Source of the DNA: Blastomyces gilchristii SLH14081
Lineage: Eukaryota; Ascomycota; Eurotiomycetes; Onygenales; Ajellomycetaceae
Length of the DNA: 64,000 nucleotides
Direction: 5' to 3'
NCBI RefSeq assembly: GCF_000003855.2
Contig: NW_003101677.1
Span: 1,157,104 to 1,221,103, forward strand
Positions 31,008 to 45,630 of the stretch are shown in pieces. Within the stretch, counting starts at the first letter, position 1; each line of letters opens with the position of its first letter. The notes under the pieces are model-generated. The model was not told where the DNA came from, made no database searches, and saw only the letters and a list, made by a program, of their open reading frames with translations. A program made the translations under genes and the position numbers.

Positions 31008-31934
31008 ATGGCTCAACCCCAACCTCCACCAGATAAGCAAAATATCAGGCTCGGCGATTTCGAGTACTTGTTCCATTTTCCCACACATATTCGAGACTAT
31101 TACAAGCTCGAGCACGTGTTGGAACCCGCGGAATCGAATCCGATAGCTGAAGGAAAGGAATCTGCTCCTTCCAAGAAGACAGATGACGGAACAAAGGCAC
31201 CGAATAACGCCAACTATCGAGCCCGCCGCAAATTAAGACATTTGACTAACGGCATGGCTGAACCGCGGGTTCGACTTACTCGTCATCAAGGCCAGCTGAA
31301 CTTTGGGAATGAATGTATGTTACTCCTCCATATCCGTCTTTGTTACTTTAATTGTTGTCTTTTTTTTTTCGGGGGGGTTGTATTGCCAAATAACCTAACG
31401 AATGGATGAACAGTACGCCACCTCCTACACGCGTACGGGGACCCAACCCCGCACCCCTCTTACCCCCAGGAACCCCTCCCAGAAACCCTGCGCGTCCTCG
31501 ACGAGATCGTGACAGACTTCATAATCGAAACCTGCCACTCCGCCGCACAATGCGCCACATACTCCCGCCGTCAGAAAATCAAAGTGGACGACTTCCGCTT
31601 CGCACTCCGCCGTGACCCCGTCAAACTAGGCCGTGTGCAGGAACTGTTCCGCATCGAGCGCGAGCTCAAAGAGGCCAGGAGAGCTTTTGACCAGAACGAT
31701 GACCAGGTCGGGGCTAGTGGGAAGAAGGGACTGGAGGAATTGGCTGAGTCGGTTGCTGATGGTGGAGATGGGTCTGTGGCTGGAGGGGCGGGGACTGGAA
31801 CGGGGACAACGGTAGGGAAGAAAGGAAAGGGGAAGGCTTTGTCTGTTAAGGCTACGGGGAAGAGAGGGGCGGATTCGGTTTCTGACGGGGACCTGTCGAA
31901 GAAGCGGAGAAGTGCTGGGGGCTCCGTTGCTTAA
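31008..31934 (+). CDS. TAF13: TFIID subunit TAF13
   Basis: Exons 31008-31314 and 31414-31934, with a 99-nt phase-1 intron (donor GTATGT, branch CCTAAC, acceptor CAG), give 275 aa. The histone-fold core begins at LNFGNE-LRHLLHAYGD and continues DEIVTDFIIETCHSAAQCAT, RRQKIKVDDFRFALRRDPVK, GRVQELFRIERELKEARRAF. This is the TAF13 type, with the conserved DPVK-x-GR motif. TAF13 pairs with TAF11 in TFIID and contacts TBP. The 80-odd residues before the histone fold are unusually long compared with many relatives, which begin near the internal Met of MAEPRVRLTRHQGQ. The upstream ATG is kept because the context (gccATGGct) is excellent and the frame is open. The C-terminus is a Gly/Lys-rich, nuclear-localisation-like tail. 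Confidence 0.9.
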
Positions 31935-32628
31935 TGTGACGCGTTGGATTAGGAGGTGAAAAGGTTCATTTTCCTTACTCGATTAGTCTATTTAGATGCC
32001 GCTGTGTTTATATTGCATTGCGATGGCGTTTGGGAACAATGATTGGATTTCACTCGTATCAGATTGCTGGGCTGACAAGCAACCAGAATGGTAGCAAGAG
32101 TTCAATCACTCTTGATATCTTTGATTACGTGTGCAATTCAAACGCGCCTTGGTGGGTGATAAAATTAAGTCTAATTTAAGATTCTATACCACATCATTCA
32201 TTGACATGTCGCACTCGCTTTTCCACAGTAGACACGATATCCCGATATGACAAAAGAAAACAGTCTACATACGTTTCATCGCGTCATGTCCGCATACTAA
32301 GACAATACCCTTTTGCCGTCTTCTGAATAAACCAGCAAAAGTCGCAAAAGAAGATCATGAAGGATAAGGAACAGGAAGGATGAAAAAAGAAATGAAAAAT
32401 GGATTCCAATAAAACGACTCCAATGACGCCTTGCTTTTGCCCCAACCCGAGCAACACTGCAATGGTGTGGTAAAAATCAGGGGCAAAGTCATATCCGCCG
32501 ACTACATCCCGAGGAAGAGAAAACTAGGAATGTACTCTTGATGCATGGATGAACCATTGGACGCAGGTTGGTATTTGTTTTAGTTGCAATTTGCATATTG
32601 CGAAAATTGCATGTATCAAAAATTCCCT
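31935..32628. other. Convergent spacer between TAF13 and eIF3f genes
   Basis: About 690 bp with no supported gene; 3' UTRs are expected here. Confidence 0.5.
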
Positions 32629-33847
32629 TCATGCTTCGACTCCACCGCGGTCTTGATTTCGTTGCTGGCCACCCCGTCCCCGACCGCCTCCGCGGCCGCC
32701 TCGCTGTCCTCCTGCTTCTCCTGAGCCGCCTGCAGCAGCAGTTCCCGCACCCTCGCCACCGAGGGTTAGTTGGGCAGTTGCTAATCGGTTGGAAAGTTCC
32801 ATTTGTGTGCGGATGGTGTTGGCAAGGTAGGAAACCACCAGGACATCTTGGATGTGGTTATTACTGCGAACACAGGTAAGTTAATGTTAATGTATTCGAA
32901 CAACGAATGTACAATTCGGCAAGGGGAGAAAGAAAAAAAAAAAAAAAAAAAAAAAGAGAACATACAAGTCATTTTCAATATCAGCAGGGTCAACTTTTGG
33001 AGCCAAGGCGAGAGCATTAAGAAGGAACTGTCCAAGCGCTGTAGAAGCGGGCGCTTCCTCATCCATCACTGAGTCGACGTATCTCGATACTCGATCGATC
33101 ATGCCCAAAACGTCCTCGATGGCTTTTTCTAGGGCCTCAATATCTGTGAACAAATTGGCAGTCCGATTTTCACTGTCCCTTGCAGCAGCGATCGCCTCCA
33201 AGCCATTCTTCTCGGCGTCGCCGTATCTGATTTCATAAGGAACGGGTATGAATGCAGCGCTGTCAGCGGCCCTTTCTGCTGTCACGCCAACAGGCGCTGA
33301 AATGTACGTTCTAGTCTCAATGTCCTTCCCAGGAACTGTAGATACAGTTAGATGTACGGCTGGGTGAGGCCATGTTCCATCACCTGAGCCGCCGTAGAAG
33401 TTCTGAATGAGCGCGGAGAAGGTATTCAGTTCTGAGGATGTCGCGTACCAACCCACAAGAACTTCCTTGGGGTTAGCTTTCAAGTGTAGAGCAAGCATTT
33501 GCTTCTGGTATTCCATATCAACCTCGACTTGATCGGTTGTTTCCGTGTGTCCTACGGCGAAACAGGAGCGAATCTCAACTTCGGTGCCATCCTCGGATCG
33601 GGTTCCCAGAAGAGTACCGATGACCCGCTCCTGGTCAGCATTGCGACGAAGGGAATGATCGAGGATAGAGAAAATCGCCTATTAGACGTATTAGCATGTT
33701 TATAATGATTTTCGGTTTTCCCAGAGGGGTTCATATGCTTACTTGTGGTTGTATCACAACGTTGAGAGGGGCGGTGGAGGGTTGAGTGCCAATGGCTGCA
33801 GGGCCCAGAGGCCGCGAGAGATGGAGGAACGAATCGGTATCAGCCAT
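32629..33847 (-). CDS. Translation initiation factor eIF3 subunit F
   Basis: Exons 33743-33847, 32966-33678 and 32629-32863, with introns of 64 and 102 nt (donors GTAAGC and GTATGT; the second contains a long T tract), give 350 aa. The MPN domain begins [19 protein letters not shown] and continues [60 protein letters not shown]. The JAMM zinc ligands are not preserved, as expected for non-catalytic eIF3f. The C-terminal helices include [20 protein letters not shown] and [15 protein letters not shown], ending in an RGG-rich tail ([16 protein letters not shown]). eIF3f is part of the eIF3 core that bridges 40S subunits and mRNA recruitment factors. Junctions restore family sequence without gaps. 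Confidence 0.95.
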
Positions 33848-34134
33848 GCTGGGCAGTTATATCTGTAATTTGATCCCACGTCACAGGCGTCACAAGCGTC
33901 AGTATCGGCGGTGGGAGAGTCTTGTTGGCGTGGAGAATTGCTATTGCGGTCGTCAACAAATGGGGCTCAAATTGTGTGTGCGGACCCAAGAGGAGATTTC
34001 ACGCTAAGATAAGATAAGATCCACCAAACACTCAACCAGAAAATATATATTTTTGGCTGGGGCGCATTTCATAGAGGAAAGCACAACAACAACGCAACAC
34101 ACGGTAATAAAGCGTCAGAGTAACTTATTTCGAG
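33848..34134. promoter_or_regulatory. Compact divergent promoter of the eIF3f and UTP25 genes
   Basis: 287 bp separate the start codons of a translation initiation factor and a ribosome-biogenesis factor. Repeated GATAAGATAAGAT words near 34006-34021 could bind a GATA factor (inference). Co-regulation is plausible. Confidence 0.45.
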
Positions 34135-36566
34135 ATGGTCGCACCACGCGGAAGAGGTAGTAGGCCTTTCAATTCTCGAGGCGCCAGAGGAGGCCGTGGA
34201 AGAGGGCAGCGCGGCGGCCGAAAGCCAAGATTCGAAACCTCCAGGGTCGAAGAAGTTCAGTAGGTTTCTCTCTCTATCTCCAAGTTCTACATGACAATAA
34301 CTAATTATAGCCAAGCCATGAAGCTTCCTCCGATGGTGAATCTGGCTTATCTGAGGGCAATGTAGATGCAGAGGATGAGGTAGAATTAATTGACGAGCTG
34401 TCTTCCGGCAGTGACGATGACGACGAGGAAGACAAAAAGACATCGAAGCCATACAATACACTATTGCAGCTGTTCAACGCTGGCCAAGATACCAATGGGC
34501 CTGCTCGAAAAAGGCGGAAAGTCGAGCACAGCTCCAAGAAAACGGAGGTTCAGATTAAAGAGCCGGAGGAGCTTGACGACGAAGCTGACTTGTCCGAGTC
34601 GGAAATTGAGGATGATGAAGAGGACGAGGATGCGGAAGGCATTGCTGTGGATGAAGGCGAAGCAGAAGATTCCGGAGACGAGGATGACGGTATGTGGAAA
34701 CTTTTAGTACCAAGTATACCTCTATATTCTAACTATTTCCTTCAGCAACGGATCCATTCGAAACCCACTTTTCAAACGTAGATAGTTCATTGCTATTACA
34801 AAAGATAAATGTTATCTCAACAAAAGGCTGGAAGACACATAAAAATGAACTTCCAGGAAAATTCAGGCTCGTGCTCAGCCATCCAGACACGGGTGGGGAT
34901 GCCGTGCAGCTTCCACCTCCCGCGCATGGGCTACAAAGTTTGAAGGTATGTATAGACGTTGCTTCTGAACGCCACAGGTCACTAAACTAATATTTTCCCA
35001 CAGCTGAAGCAAAAACTTGCCAACCATGCGGGAGACCATATCGCTAAGTTTGAAAGCCTTACCTCGGGCCTTGTCCCTTACATTTTCGGCTACCAGGACC
35101 TCCTATTTGGGGCGCGAACGTTATCCAACTCAGCAAAGTTCCGAGATCTCTACTGCCTCCATGTTCTAAACCACATCCTTAAAACTCGAGACAGGGTGTT
35201 GAAAAACAATTCCCGTTCACAAAAGGAACCTGACCAAGATCTGGAACTGCGAGATCAAGGCTTTACCCGCCCAAAGGTGTTGATCATTTTACCGACACGA
35301 CAGGCATGCGTGCGGGTTGTGGAGTCTATTACTAAATTATACCATGCAGAGCAGCAAGAAAATAAAAGCAGGTTCTACGATACCTTCTCTGCGGCTGACG
35401 ATAAATCATGGGAGGACAAACCCGACGACTTTCGAGAATTGTTCGGTGGGAACGACGATGACATGTTCAGATTAGGGCTAAAGTTCACTCGGAAAACCAT
35501 CAAGTACTTTTCCCAGTTCTACAATTCCGATATTATCCTGGCGAGTCCACTGGGTCTCCGGATGGTTATGGATAAAGAGGAGTAAGTTATAACGAACGCC
35601 GATCCCAGGATGCCTATTCAAAATCAGCCACTAATGTAATGTTACAGTGGTAAAAAGCAAGACTTTGATTTCCTTTCATCAATCGAGGTGGCAGTTGTCG
35701 ATCAAGCAGATGCCCTTCTAATGCAGAACTGGGAACATATCGAATACGTATTTTCACACCTAAACCTTCAACCGAAGGAATCTCACGGCTGTGATTTCAG
35801 CCGCGTCCGCAACTGGTACCTGGATGGCCAAGCCAAATATGTCCGCCAGACACTCGTCTTCTCATCCTTCATTACCCCTGAAATAAACGCCCTCTTCTCG
35901 TCGCAGATGCACAACACGGCTGGCAAAGTCAAAGTTACCCCAACATATGAAGGTGCCATCCTAGACATACCACTGCCCGTCCCCGTCAAGCAAACTTTCT
36001 CCCGCTTCAATTCAACCTCGCCCGTGAAAGACCCCGACGACCGCTTCAAGTACTTTACCAGCGCAGTACTTTCATCTCTCGTCCGCAGCTCGACCGGCAG
36101 CGGAGGAAAGCCTCATGCATCGGGTACCCTGATCTTCATCCCATCCTACCTAGACTTCGTCCGTGTTCGCAACTACCTGGCAACCTCATCACAGACAGAA
36201 AACCTCTCCTTTGGCGCGATATCGGAATACACATCTGTACGCGACGTGGCTCGCGCACGAACACATTTCTTCAGTGGCCGCCACTCAGCCCTGCTCTACA
36301 CGGAACGAACACACCATTTCCGCCGCTATCAAATTCGCGGGGTGAAGAGGGTGATTATGTATGGTGTCCCGGAGAACCCTGTTTTCTGGGGGGAGATTGT
36401 GGGGTTCCTGGGCTTGGATCCTGCAGGCACGGCGGAGGCAGCTGAGGGCGGGGTGCGGGCGTTGTTTTCGAAATGGGATGCTTTGAAGATGGAGAGGATT
36501 GTTGGGACGAAGAGGTTGGGGAATATGCTCATGGAAAAGGGAGGGGATACGTTTAGTTTTGTGTGA
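34135..36566 (+). CDS. UTP25: U3 small nucleolar RNA-associated protein UTP25
   Basis: Five exons: 34135-34259, 34316-34689, 34746-34945, 35004-35581 and 35648-36566. The introns are 56-66 nt, giving 731 aa. The N-terminus is RGG-rich ([18 protein letters not shown]), followed by a long acidic region. The UTP25/DEF helicase-like core contains [138 protein letters not shown] and [20 protein letters not shown]. It resembles DEAD-box proteins but lacks the ATPase motifs, as known for UTP25, an 18S rRNA-processing SSU-processome component in the nucleolus. Intron 1's acceptor is uncertain: AAG at 34315 keeps frame, whereas the nearer TAG at 34310 would need a weaker GTTCAG donor. Confidence 0.93.
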
Positions 36567-37918
36567 GACTGCCATGTTTAACGGGACTATGTTGTCCTAC
36601 TCCTTAAGAGAGTACTTATCATATACCCCTATTCCGACCGATCACTTTGCATGACCTATAGGGAAATTCTTCCAGCTGTTCATTGCCCTCTACTGTTTTT
36701 GCTAGAGATATAGATTCTTACTATTAGAATAGTTATCAACATGTACTGTACATTAGCCATTTGTCTGGGAATCTATCCAAAATATCCAGTTCAAATTCTC
36801 CGACTTCGGATACTCCAACGGCTGGCAAGGTTTGTACTCCCCTCGGCTCTTCTTCTTTGCTTTTTATTCCAATCGGGACTAGAGGACCTCAATTCCCCGC
36901 CTCTCACTTCACAAACCGAGGGGCCTAGACCGTGCGTCAAAGCGCAATTCAGGATGTTAACAACGTCCGAATGACTTTTTTGTCCTCCCTCGATGCCATT
37001 ATAGCGATGCTATATCTGAAATTCCGCCTTGGAGCCTGCCGAAATGGCGTGTGTATCCCCTCGTATACTGGGTAGGGCCGAAGGATACATTGGTCCCCTG
37101 CTCATTCACAATCGACTCTTTGCCGTGGTATTTATTATCCTGTGGAAATGATGCTGCACACGAGATTTATATATCATCTTCTACGGCCAATTCCCCCCCC
37201 CCCCCCTCCCCCCCCTCCCCCCTTCATAATTATTTACCATCCCCATATTTCTCTTAATAATAAGAGCCTTGATAAACACCGAGCGTGTTGAACCATTTAC
37301 CGGTTACTACTGCTATTTAACGGGACAACTAACTGACTCCGGAAGCCAAAGAAAGCCTATCCATGGATTCTACATACATTTTTATTGGCGAATAATCAGC
37401 CGTCGACCCGGCCGAGCTTATGCAGGGTACATGTATGCCACAGCCATCGGTTCATAATTCAGCTCAATCCCCGGAGCAAAGCTTCGACTGGTTAAATAAC
37501 TAACATCCACCAGTCAGTCACAGGCAAAGGCGAGGCAGTCTGATTGATGTAACTATTTACGCTTAGTAGCGTGGTTTGGCCGGCTTGTTTCCCCGCGCGG
37601 CATCTCGGGTTTCTTTTTTCTTTTTTTCCCTCCTCTTATTATCATTATTGTGGAGGGGAATATAGACAGCCGGACAAGAGAAGAGCTGGATTGATGGCGC
37701 AGGTTTAGATTTTTGATTCCCCTTTTGCCCGTGTTCGTCGGCGTATAAAAGAAACAGCTCCGGGTGTTTTTTTAATATTTTCTTTTCTTTTTTCTTTTCT
37801 TCTCCTCCTCTTTTCGAGGGATTGATTACCCTTTCTTAAAAAACCTTCCTGTGGGGTTTTTGATATAACGAAACAAAAGCGAAAAACATATTTAACCATC
37901 ATCCGGGACCAATAAATA
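36567..37918. other. Intergenic, no gene seen
   Basis: About 1.35 kb between UTP25 and the transporter. A near-pure C tract with two interrupting T residues occupies about 37193-37222. The 200 bp before the transporter start are T-rich (37610-37800), probably its promoter and leader. Confidence 0.5.
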
Positions 37919-40041
37919 ATGCCCGCGCATCCAATCGAGAGCTGGGCGGCGGCGGGGTGTTCTTCGTCTCTCGAACACCAACCCCCAGACAGCTCCTCCG
38001 TTGATGAGCAATGCCCTCAAGCAGAAGAAGATATAATAACAGTTATCGAACAAGCTCCCTCGGAGCCGTTACCTAGCAAACAAGCGCATGCCGAACAGAC
38101 ATACGCCGAGGAAGACGAAGAACTTCAATCATCTTCCTCTCGCCCGTGCACAGTCATAGCAGCAGTTGCTCCCTCTCCCTCCATCCGCTCACACTCATGC
38201 CCAGCGGACGCCCTACTACCTAGCCATACTACTACTACTACTACTCCTCCTCCTACTCATAATAATGATGTATCGGGCTCTCAATCTACGCTTGCCCACC
38301 GCTCTCCTCCAGCCAGCTGCGAACCACCAAGGGGCGCAAGCAGTGAGGACAAACGGAGCACCGTGGTGCAATCATGGCGCCGCAAGCTCCGGCACACATG
38401 GCTCATGAGCAAGGGGATGGTCATGGTGATGCTGGCGCAATTCTTCGGCTCGTCTATGAATGTCATGACCCGTACGCTGCAGCTGGATGGGAGCCATGGG
38501 AAGGGAATGCATCCGTTTCAGGTGTGTACTATATATTCTTTTTCAATTTTGTTTTCTTAACTATACACCATGAACCTTGCATATGCCATATATGATATGA
38601 TATCTCATCCCACCCCTCAATAAATGCCTAGAAAAGAAAAAAAAGGCTCACGGAAATGATTCCAAACAGATCCTCTTCGCCCGCATGGGCATGACCGTCC
38701 TCCTCAGCCTCCTCTACATGCTCTACGCCCGCGTCCCCCACCCCTTCGGCATCCGCTCCATCCGGCCCCTCCTCCTCCTACGCGGCGTAAGCGGCTTCAT
38801 CGGCGTCTTCGGCCTCTACTACTCGCTCCTCTACCTCGCCCTCTCGGAAGCCACCGTGCTCACCTTCCTAGCCCCCATCGGCAGCTGCTACGCCTGCTCG
38901 CTAACCATGCCCAACGAGACCTTCACGCGCAGACAGCAGTTAGCAGCGCTGTCGTCGCTGGTGGGCGTCGTGCTGATTGCAAGGCCCGCGTCGTTGTTTC
39001 GTGGGTTTGCTGAACAGCACCATCACCAGCAGCAGCACCAGCAGCAGCAGCAGGAGGAGCAGGTATCCGCGACAGGCGCAGCCCAAGATCCCTACCAACG
39101 TACCCTCGGCACCCTAGCTGCGCTCCTAGGCGTCACCGGCGCCACGGTCGCCTACACCTCCATCCGCATCATCGGGAAACGCACGCACCCGCTCGTCAGC
39201 GTCACGTATTTCAGCGGCATAACCACCATCATTTCGCTACTGGGCGTCGCGCTGATACCGGCCATCAGCTTCCGGCTGCCGGGCAACATGGCGGAACTTC
39301 TGCTCCTGCTCGGCCTGGGGACGTGCGGGTTCCTATTGCAGTTTTTGCTCACGGCCGGCTTGTCGTATGTACCGCCGCCGTCGGTTATGGAAGAAAGGGA
39401 AAAGGAGGTGGGAGGGGTTCTGGGGGGGTGAGAATGCTGGCGTGGGCGTGGGCGTGGGCGTGGGTGGGGGTGGGGGGTGGGGGGTAGGGATGTGGATGTA
39501 GAGCAGGACGGGGTAGGTAAGGGAGGTTCGAGAGGTGCCTAGGGAAGGGAGGAGAAAGAAAGCCGCGCATCGGGGGAGTAGCGAAAGTGATGAAAGAAGG
39601 AAGAAAATGCGAAACCTTTCTTTCCTCCCTCGCTGGATTTCAAAAGCAACATCCATGGTATACACGCAGATGCTCTTTGCGCTGCTGTATGACAAGTTGG
39701 TATTCAACGCGACGCCGTCGCCGGTTAGTTGGGCTGGGTCGGCGATTATTTTGGCCAGTGCGATTTACGTTGCGTTGGTGAAGGAGCGGGGGAAGGAGAA
39801 GGACGGCAGTGGTGGGGGTGCTATTGAGGCTCAGGGTGAGGGAGAAGGATCCAAGCATACGCGATCCCGGAACGCGGAGGATGTACGGCTGGCAGAGGCA
39901 GAGGCAGAGGCAGAGGTAGAGGAGGGAAGGGGACTTTTGGCTGATTACGATGATGATGACGATGATGATGATGATTATGATGATTACGACTTTGACAATG
40001 ATAATGTTGGTGGTGGGAATGGGAATGGGAATGGGCGCTGA
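37919..40041 (+). CDS. EamA-type (DMT superfamily) membrane transporter
   Basis: Exons 37919-38521 and 38670 onward are firm (148-nt intron, CAG acceptor); the second intron is tentative. The best consensus is donor GTATGT at 39365 with TAG acceptor at 39581, giving exon 3 at 39582-40041 and 585 aa. Any model must skip the stop at 39429 and rejoin the frame encoding KATSMVYTQMLFALLYDKLV. A disordered 150-residue N-terminus precedes helices typical of drug/metabolite transporters: MVMVMLAQFFGSSMNVMTRT, GVSGFIGVFGLYYSLLYLAL (with SEATVLTFLAPI), LAALLGVTGATVAYTSIRII, and WAGSAIILASAIYVAL. A His/Gln-rich loop (about 39016-39062) and a C-terminal poly-Asp run are expanded low-complexity tracts. 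Relatives resemble SLC35G-type proteins; the substrate is unknown. Confidence 0.8.
39441..39489 (+). repeat. G-rich tract with G-quadruplex potential, inside intron 2
   Basis: Tandem GGGCGT units followed by GGGTGGGGGTGGGGGG-like runs give well over four closely spaced G3+ tracts on the sense strand. It lies within the tentative second intron of the transporter gene, so it may affect splicing of the pre-mRNA (inference). Confidence 0.6.
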
Positions 40042-41119
40042 ACCGGATGGGGCTGGCGAGGTGAATCTCCACATCCCATTACGAGAAAGTGGACAGACGA
40101 TGGGATGAACCTGTATATTGACGTGGATATTAGAGAAACTATTAAAAAGGGAAGATAGGACTTGGAAGGTGGAAAAGGGGGGGGGGGGGTTGTTGCCAGG
40201 CGGTATGGTATGTATTGTCCCCCTCCCCCTTTTTGGGAACATGATATACGAGATATAAAAGACGCATAGCGATGGATGGATGGATAGGGATAGATAAAAA
40301 ATTCATTTTGATTATGTACTGTAAATAGAACTACAGCAGAAATGCCCAGACAATATTCGAATCTGTTTCTTTTTTTGTTTTTTTTTTTCTCTTCCTCCAT
40401 CCCATTAACAAATACAAATGCCACTCCCAACCTCCAATGCCCTTTATATTTTATACGATCAGGTAACTTAAAGAAACGGAAGTCCTCGTATACATAGATA
40501 TAACACCATCTCACTTTTTTTGAGCTTCTTCATATCCATATATTATATCCATTCTTTTTTAAATTCATTTTTCCCATTCCATTTTTTCCCCTTTCGGATC
40601 ACCATCTAGTAAAAAATTTAAAAACGGAAAAGGAAATGAAAAATGAAAAACGAAAAGCCAACATGTAGATGTACATACATACAAACAAACCCAGGAAAAG
40701 CGGAGAATAAGAGAAAAAAAAAAAAAAAGACACGACACCCCTCTCTGTACCGTACCCCCCCCTCAGCCAGCCCTCTTTCAGACCTCTATCTTCTCAAGTC
40801 CACGCATACACATACACAAACGCATACCCCGAGACTACATCACACAAACATAACCACATTCTTACCCCCGAGTAGTTCTCCCGAGAAGCCCAGGGCCGAA
40901 AAGAACCTTATATCCATCCCACCTCCCCTCTGCGACAGGAAGGAGAACAGAACGGCCCAAAAGAGAAAAAAGACACCTCATCCACCTCTCTTCTCCCACC
41001 CTATCCCGCCCCGACCCATCCCATTCCCCCGCGTCAAAAACCATCCACAACCGACGAAATGGGAGCATCTAGCAACGCAGCCCAGTATTATTATCCGCCT
41101 CATTTGCCCGCCTACCACA
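40042..41119. other. Convergent spacer between transporter and PCT1
   Basis: About 1.08 kb. It contains a G10 run near 40179-40188, ATGG/GGAT short repeats near 40270-40290 and A-rich tracts. No gene is supported. Confidence 0.5.
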
Positions 41120-43012
<1,893 letters not shown>

Positions 43013-43023
43013 GGTCAATTGAT

Positions 43024-43054
<31 letters not shown>

Positions 43055-45630
43055 TGGTACCGACTATGAGCTGATGGCGAACGATGATTTCAATTGTCAA
43101 AACGAGGAAGAGAAGATAGAACCAAGGATAAAGAGACGTTGTTGTGTGTGGGCTTTTCTCGATGTTCAAGGGTTGGTTTTTGTGCAATTTATTTTTATTT
43201 TTTATTTTTTAAATTTTTTTCCCCCCCTTTCGCGTCCTGGCACGGACTGGAAGGAGCTGGCCGGGAAGCACTCTGTTCGACGACGGGACGATTTGTATCC
43301 GGTCCAATTGGGGCGAGCAACGCCCAAAGCCAAGTTGAGCTGGGGAAAAAAGGGGAGAAGAACCGTTGTGGTGTGTGTCCGTCGATAGGATCGGATGTAA
43401 CCAGCGGGGAGTTGGGAGAGAAGGGAGCAAAAAAGAAAAACAAGGGGGGGATTGGATTTGTTCCTCTGGAGAGATTCGAGCAAGGAGAAAAAGAAGCAGA
43501 GATTTATTGTTTTGCACGGTAACGCTCAATAATCAAGCGTTGGAAGCTAGGTGAGGTGGTTTAGAGGAAGAGTGATGATCAATCCGAAGAAGCAGAATAA
43601 TATTAAATATAATAGGACTCCGTAGTACAGTCCAGAAACGCCATGGCCTGTGGCCCGCGGGAAGAGCAGAGCAGAGCGTGCAGGGCAGAGTCAAGCCCGC
43701 AAAATTACGCCGTTGGCCGAAGAAGCAGGGAACAGTGGCACTCGGTGGACGGCGGTGGAGGATGGAAGCAGTGGTTGGCCGGGCTGAGAAGGGGCCACTA
43801 TAATTTGCACCCTTGGTAAGTTGGTTAGACCAAGACGCTGGGAGGTTGGATTGGAGATTATTGGAAGAGTGGAGGTTGCTGTTGGTCCGGCACTAAGGGC
43901 GAGCTAGGATGGCAAACAAGAGGGAGAGAGAGGGAAAGGGAGATCTGGTAATGATGCAACGGGGGTAAGAATAAGAATAATAAATAGCGGGAGAAAGAGG
44001 GGAAGAGGAGGGAGAAACGGACATAGGACAGGACAGGTTTCGCTGCGTAGTTGATAAAACCGTCCCAAACAGGCAAAGATGAGGCTATTCTGATCCATTG
44101 CATTGCGCAGCAAGACGAGACGGGCGATGACTAAGCCACTGCCCCCTTCCAGACCTTCCAGACTTGACTTTATCATAACAAGGCACTTTCCATACATATA
44201 TGTATTATATATATATACACATCACATAACTACTACAACATGAAGAAGAACGATGAAAACTCTACCAATTGGAAAACCCCGAAACCCCGAATTAAAACCA
44301 GCCAGAGACTACTGACTTGCCCTTCTTCGCTCCAATTGCTATAGGCGGGAAAACATAGGAAAAAAATCCAGACCAACCAAACAACCAACCACCACCAACC
44401 ACCATAAAGAAGTTAAAAAAAAACAAGAGAGAGAAAAAGAAAGAAAAAAAAAAAAAAAAAGGCCGGGAAAGCCCCGCACCCGCACACTAAATGCCGAAAT
44501 GCAACGTTTACTATGTTAGAGAGAACATATACACTTGTTCTGTCTTCTTTCCATGCTCTTCTCTTCTCTTCTATCGGATCGGATCTGTCCGTATAGCTTA
44601 ACTTCCCCCCCCCCTCCTCTTCTCCTGTATACCTCCCGGCGTCTGTATTATCCTGATCAAAACCCAAATCGTCAACTCAAAGATTCAAAATCAATTCAAG
44701 CCTAGTTGACATAGAGCTCACGCCTCTGTGCACGTATGTGTATGCATCTATGACCCGCGCGCAGGAGTGTCATATCTGTCCATATATCCATATATCAGAG
44801 TGAATTGAATATATATAGAAATATATATATATATATATATATATATTAAATAAAAAGGAGAGAAGACAGAGGAATAGTAATAATAATAAAATAAAATAAT
44901 CACAGACGAAGCATGTGTAAGAGTTGCGAAAAAAAGTTAAAACAGCAAAAACAGTAAAATAGAGATTACACATGCAAAAAAAAAAAGAAAAAAAAAATCA
45001 AGACGTTGCCATGAAGAATATAACAGGAAAATCATAAAAGCAAGGATAGAGAGAGGAAAAAGCGAAAGGGAGAGACAGAAATAGCAAAGAGAAGAAGAAG
45101 AAAAGGACGGAAGAAAAACAAACACACTTAAAAATCCAAAAAAAAATCAAAGGCACATGCAAAGCAAAAAATAAGTCGCTCAACTCTTTCAACATCACAT
45201 CCATTTCCCCGACAGAATACTTTAAGATTTAAGTTGAGGATGGAGGTGCGGTGATAGCGGTAGGGGAGAGGGGGAGAAGGGATGGGATGGAAAGGCCCTT
45301 GGCGATTAACTTATATATTTGATTTTGCGAGTGTAAACAAAAAAAGGTGCAAAAAGAAGGGAAAAAAGCTTATATATCATAAAATAATCCGAGTTATGTT
45401 AGTGTGCGTGGTTGTGTGAAGGCGTGTGTTTGTACCGTAGATAAGAATAAAAAGAATAAGAATCATACCGTACCCGGGAACAAGCAAGATCTTTAAGGGA
45501 AAATAAAATAGAAGAAAGGAAAAGAGACAGAAAACACTGTTGAGGAGAAAATAGGGGTGAACACAAGAGAGGGAAAGACGATGTAAAAGAAGGGAGAAAA
45601 GTGTAGATTAATTTAGGAAAGAAATAACAA
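43013..45630. other. Long gene-poor spacer rich in simple repeats
   Basis: 2.6 kb upstream of PCT1 and downstream of the PP2C gene. It contains (GT)12 at 43027-43050, a pyrimidine/purine-biased stretch near 43190-43500, poly(A) near 44443-44460, (TA)n near 44821-44846, and an A/G-rich + strand from about 44860 to 45600. No coding sequence is supported. Confidence 0.5.
43027..43050 (+). repeat. (GT)12 microsatellite
   Basis: Twelve perfect GT units in the 5' leader/promoter side of PCT1, starting only 15 bp upstream of its start codon on the opposite strand. Confidence 0.9.

Noticed and set aside
39640..40242. - strand 200-codon frame with poly-Ile/Val
   Set aside because: Antisense of the transporter's poly-Asp tail (GAT repeats read as ATC) and its 3' flank.
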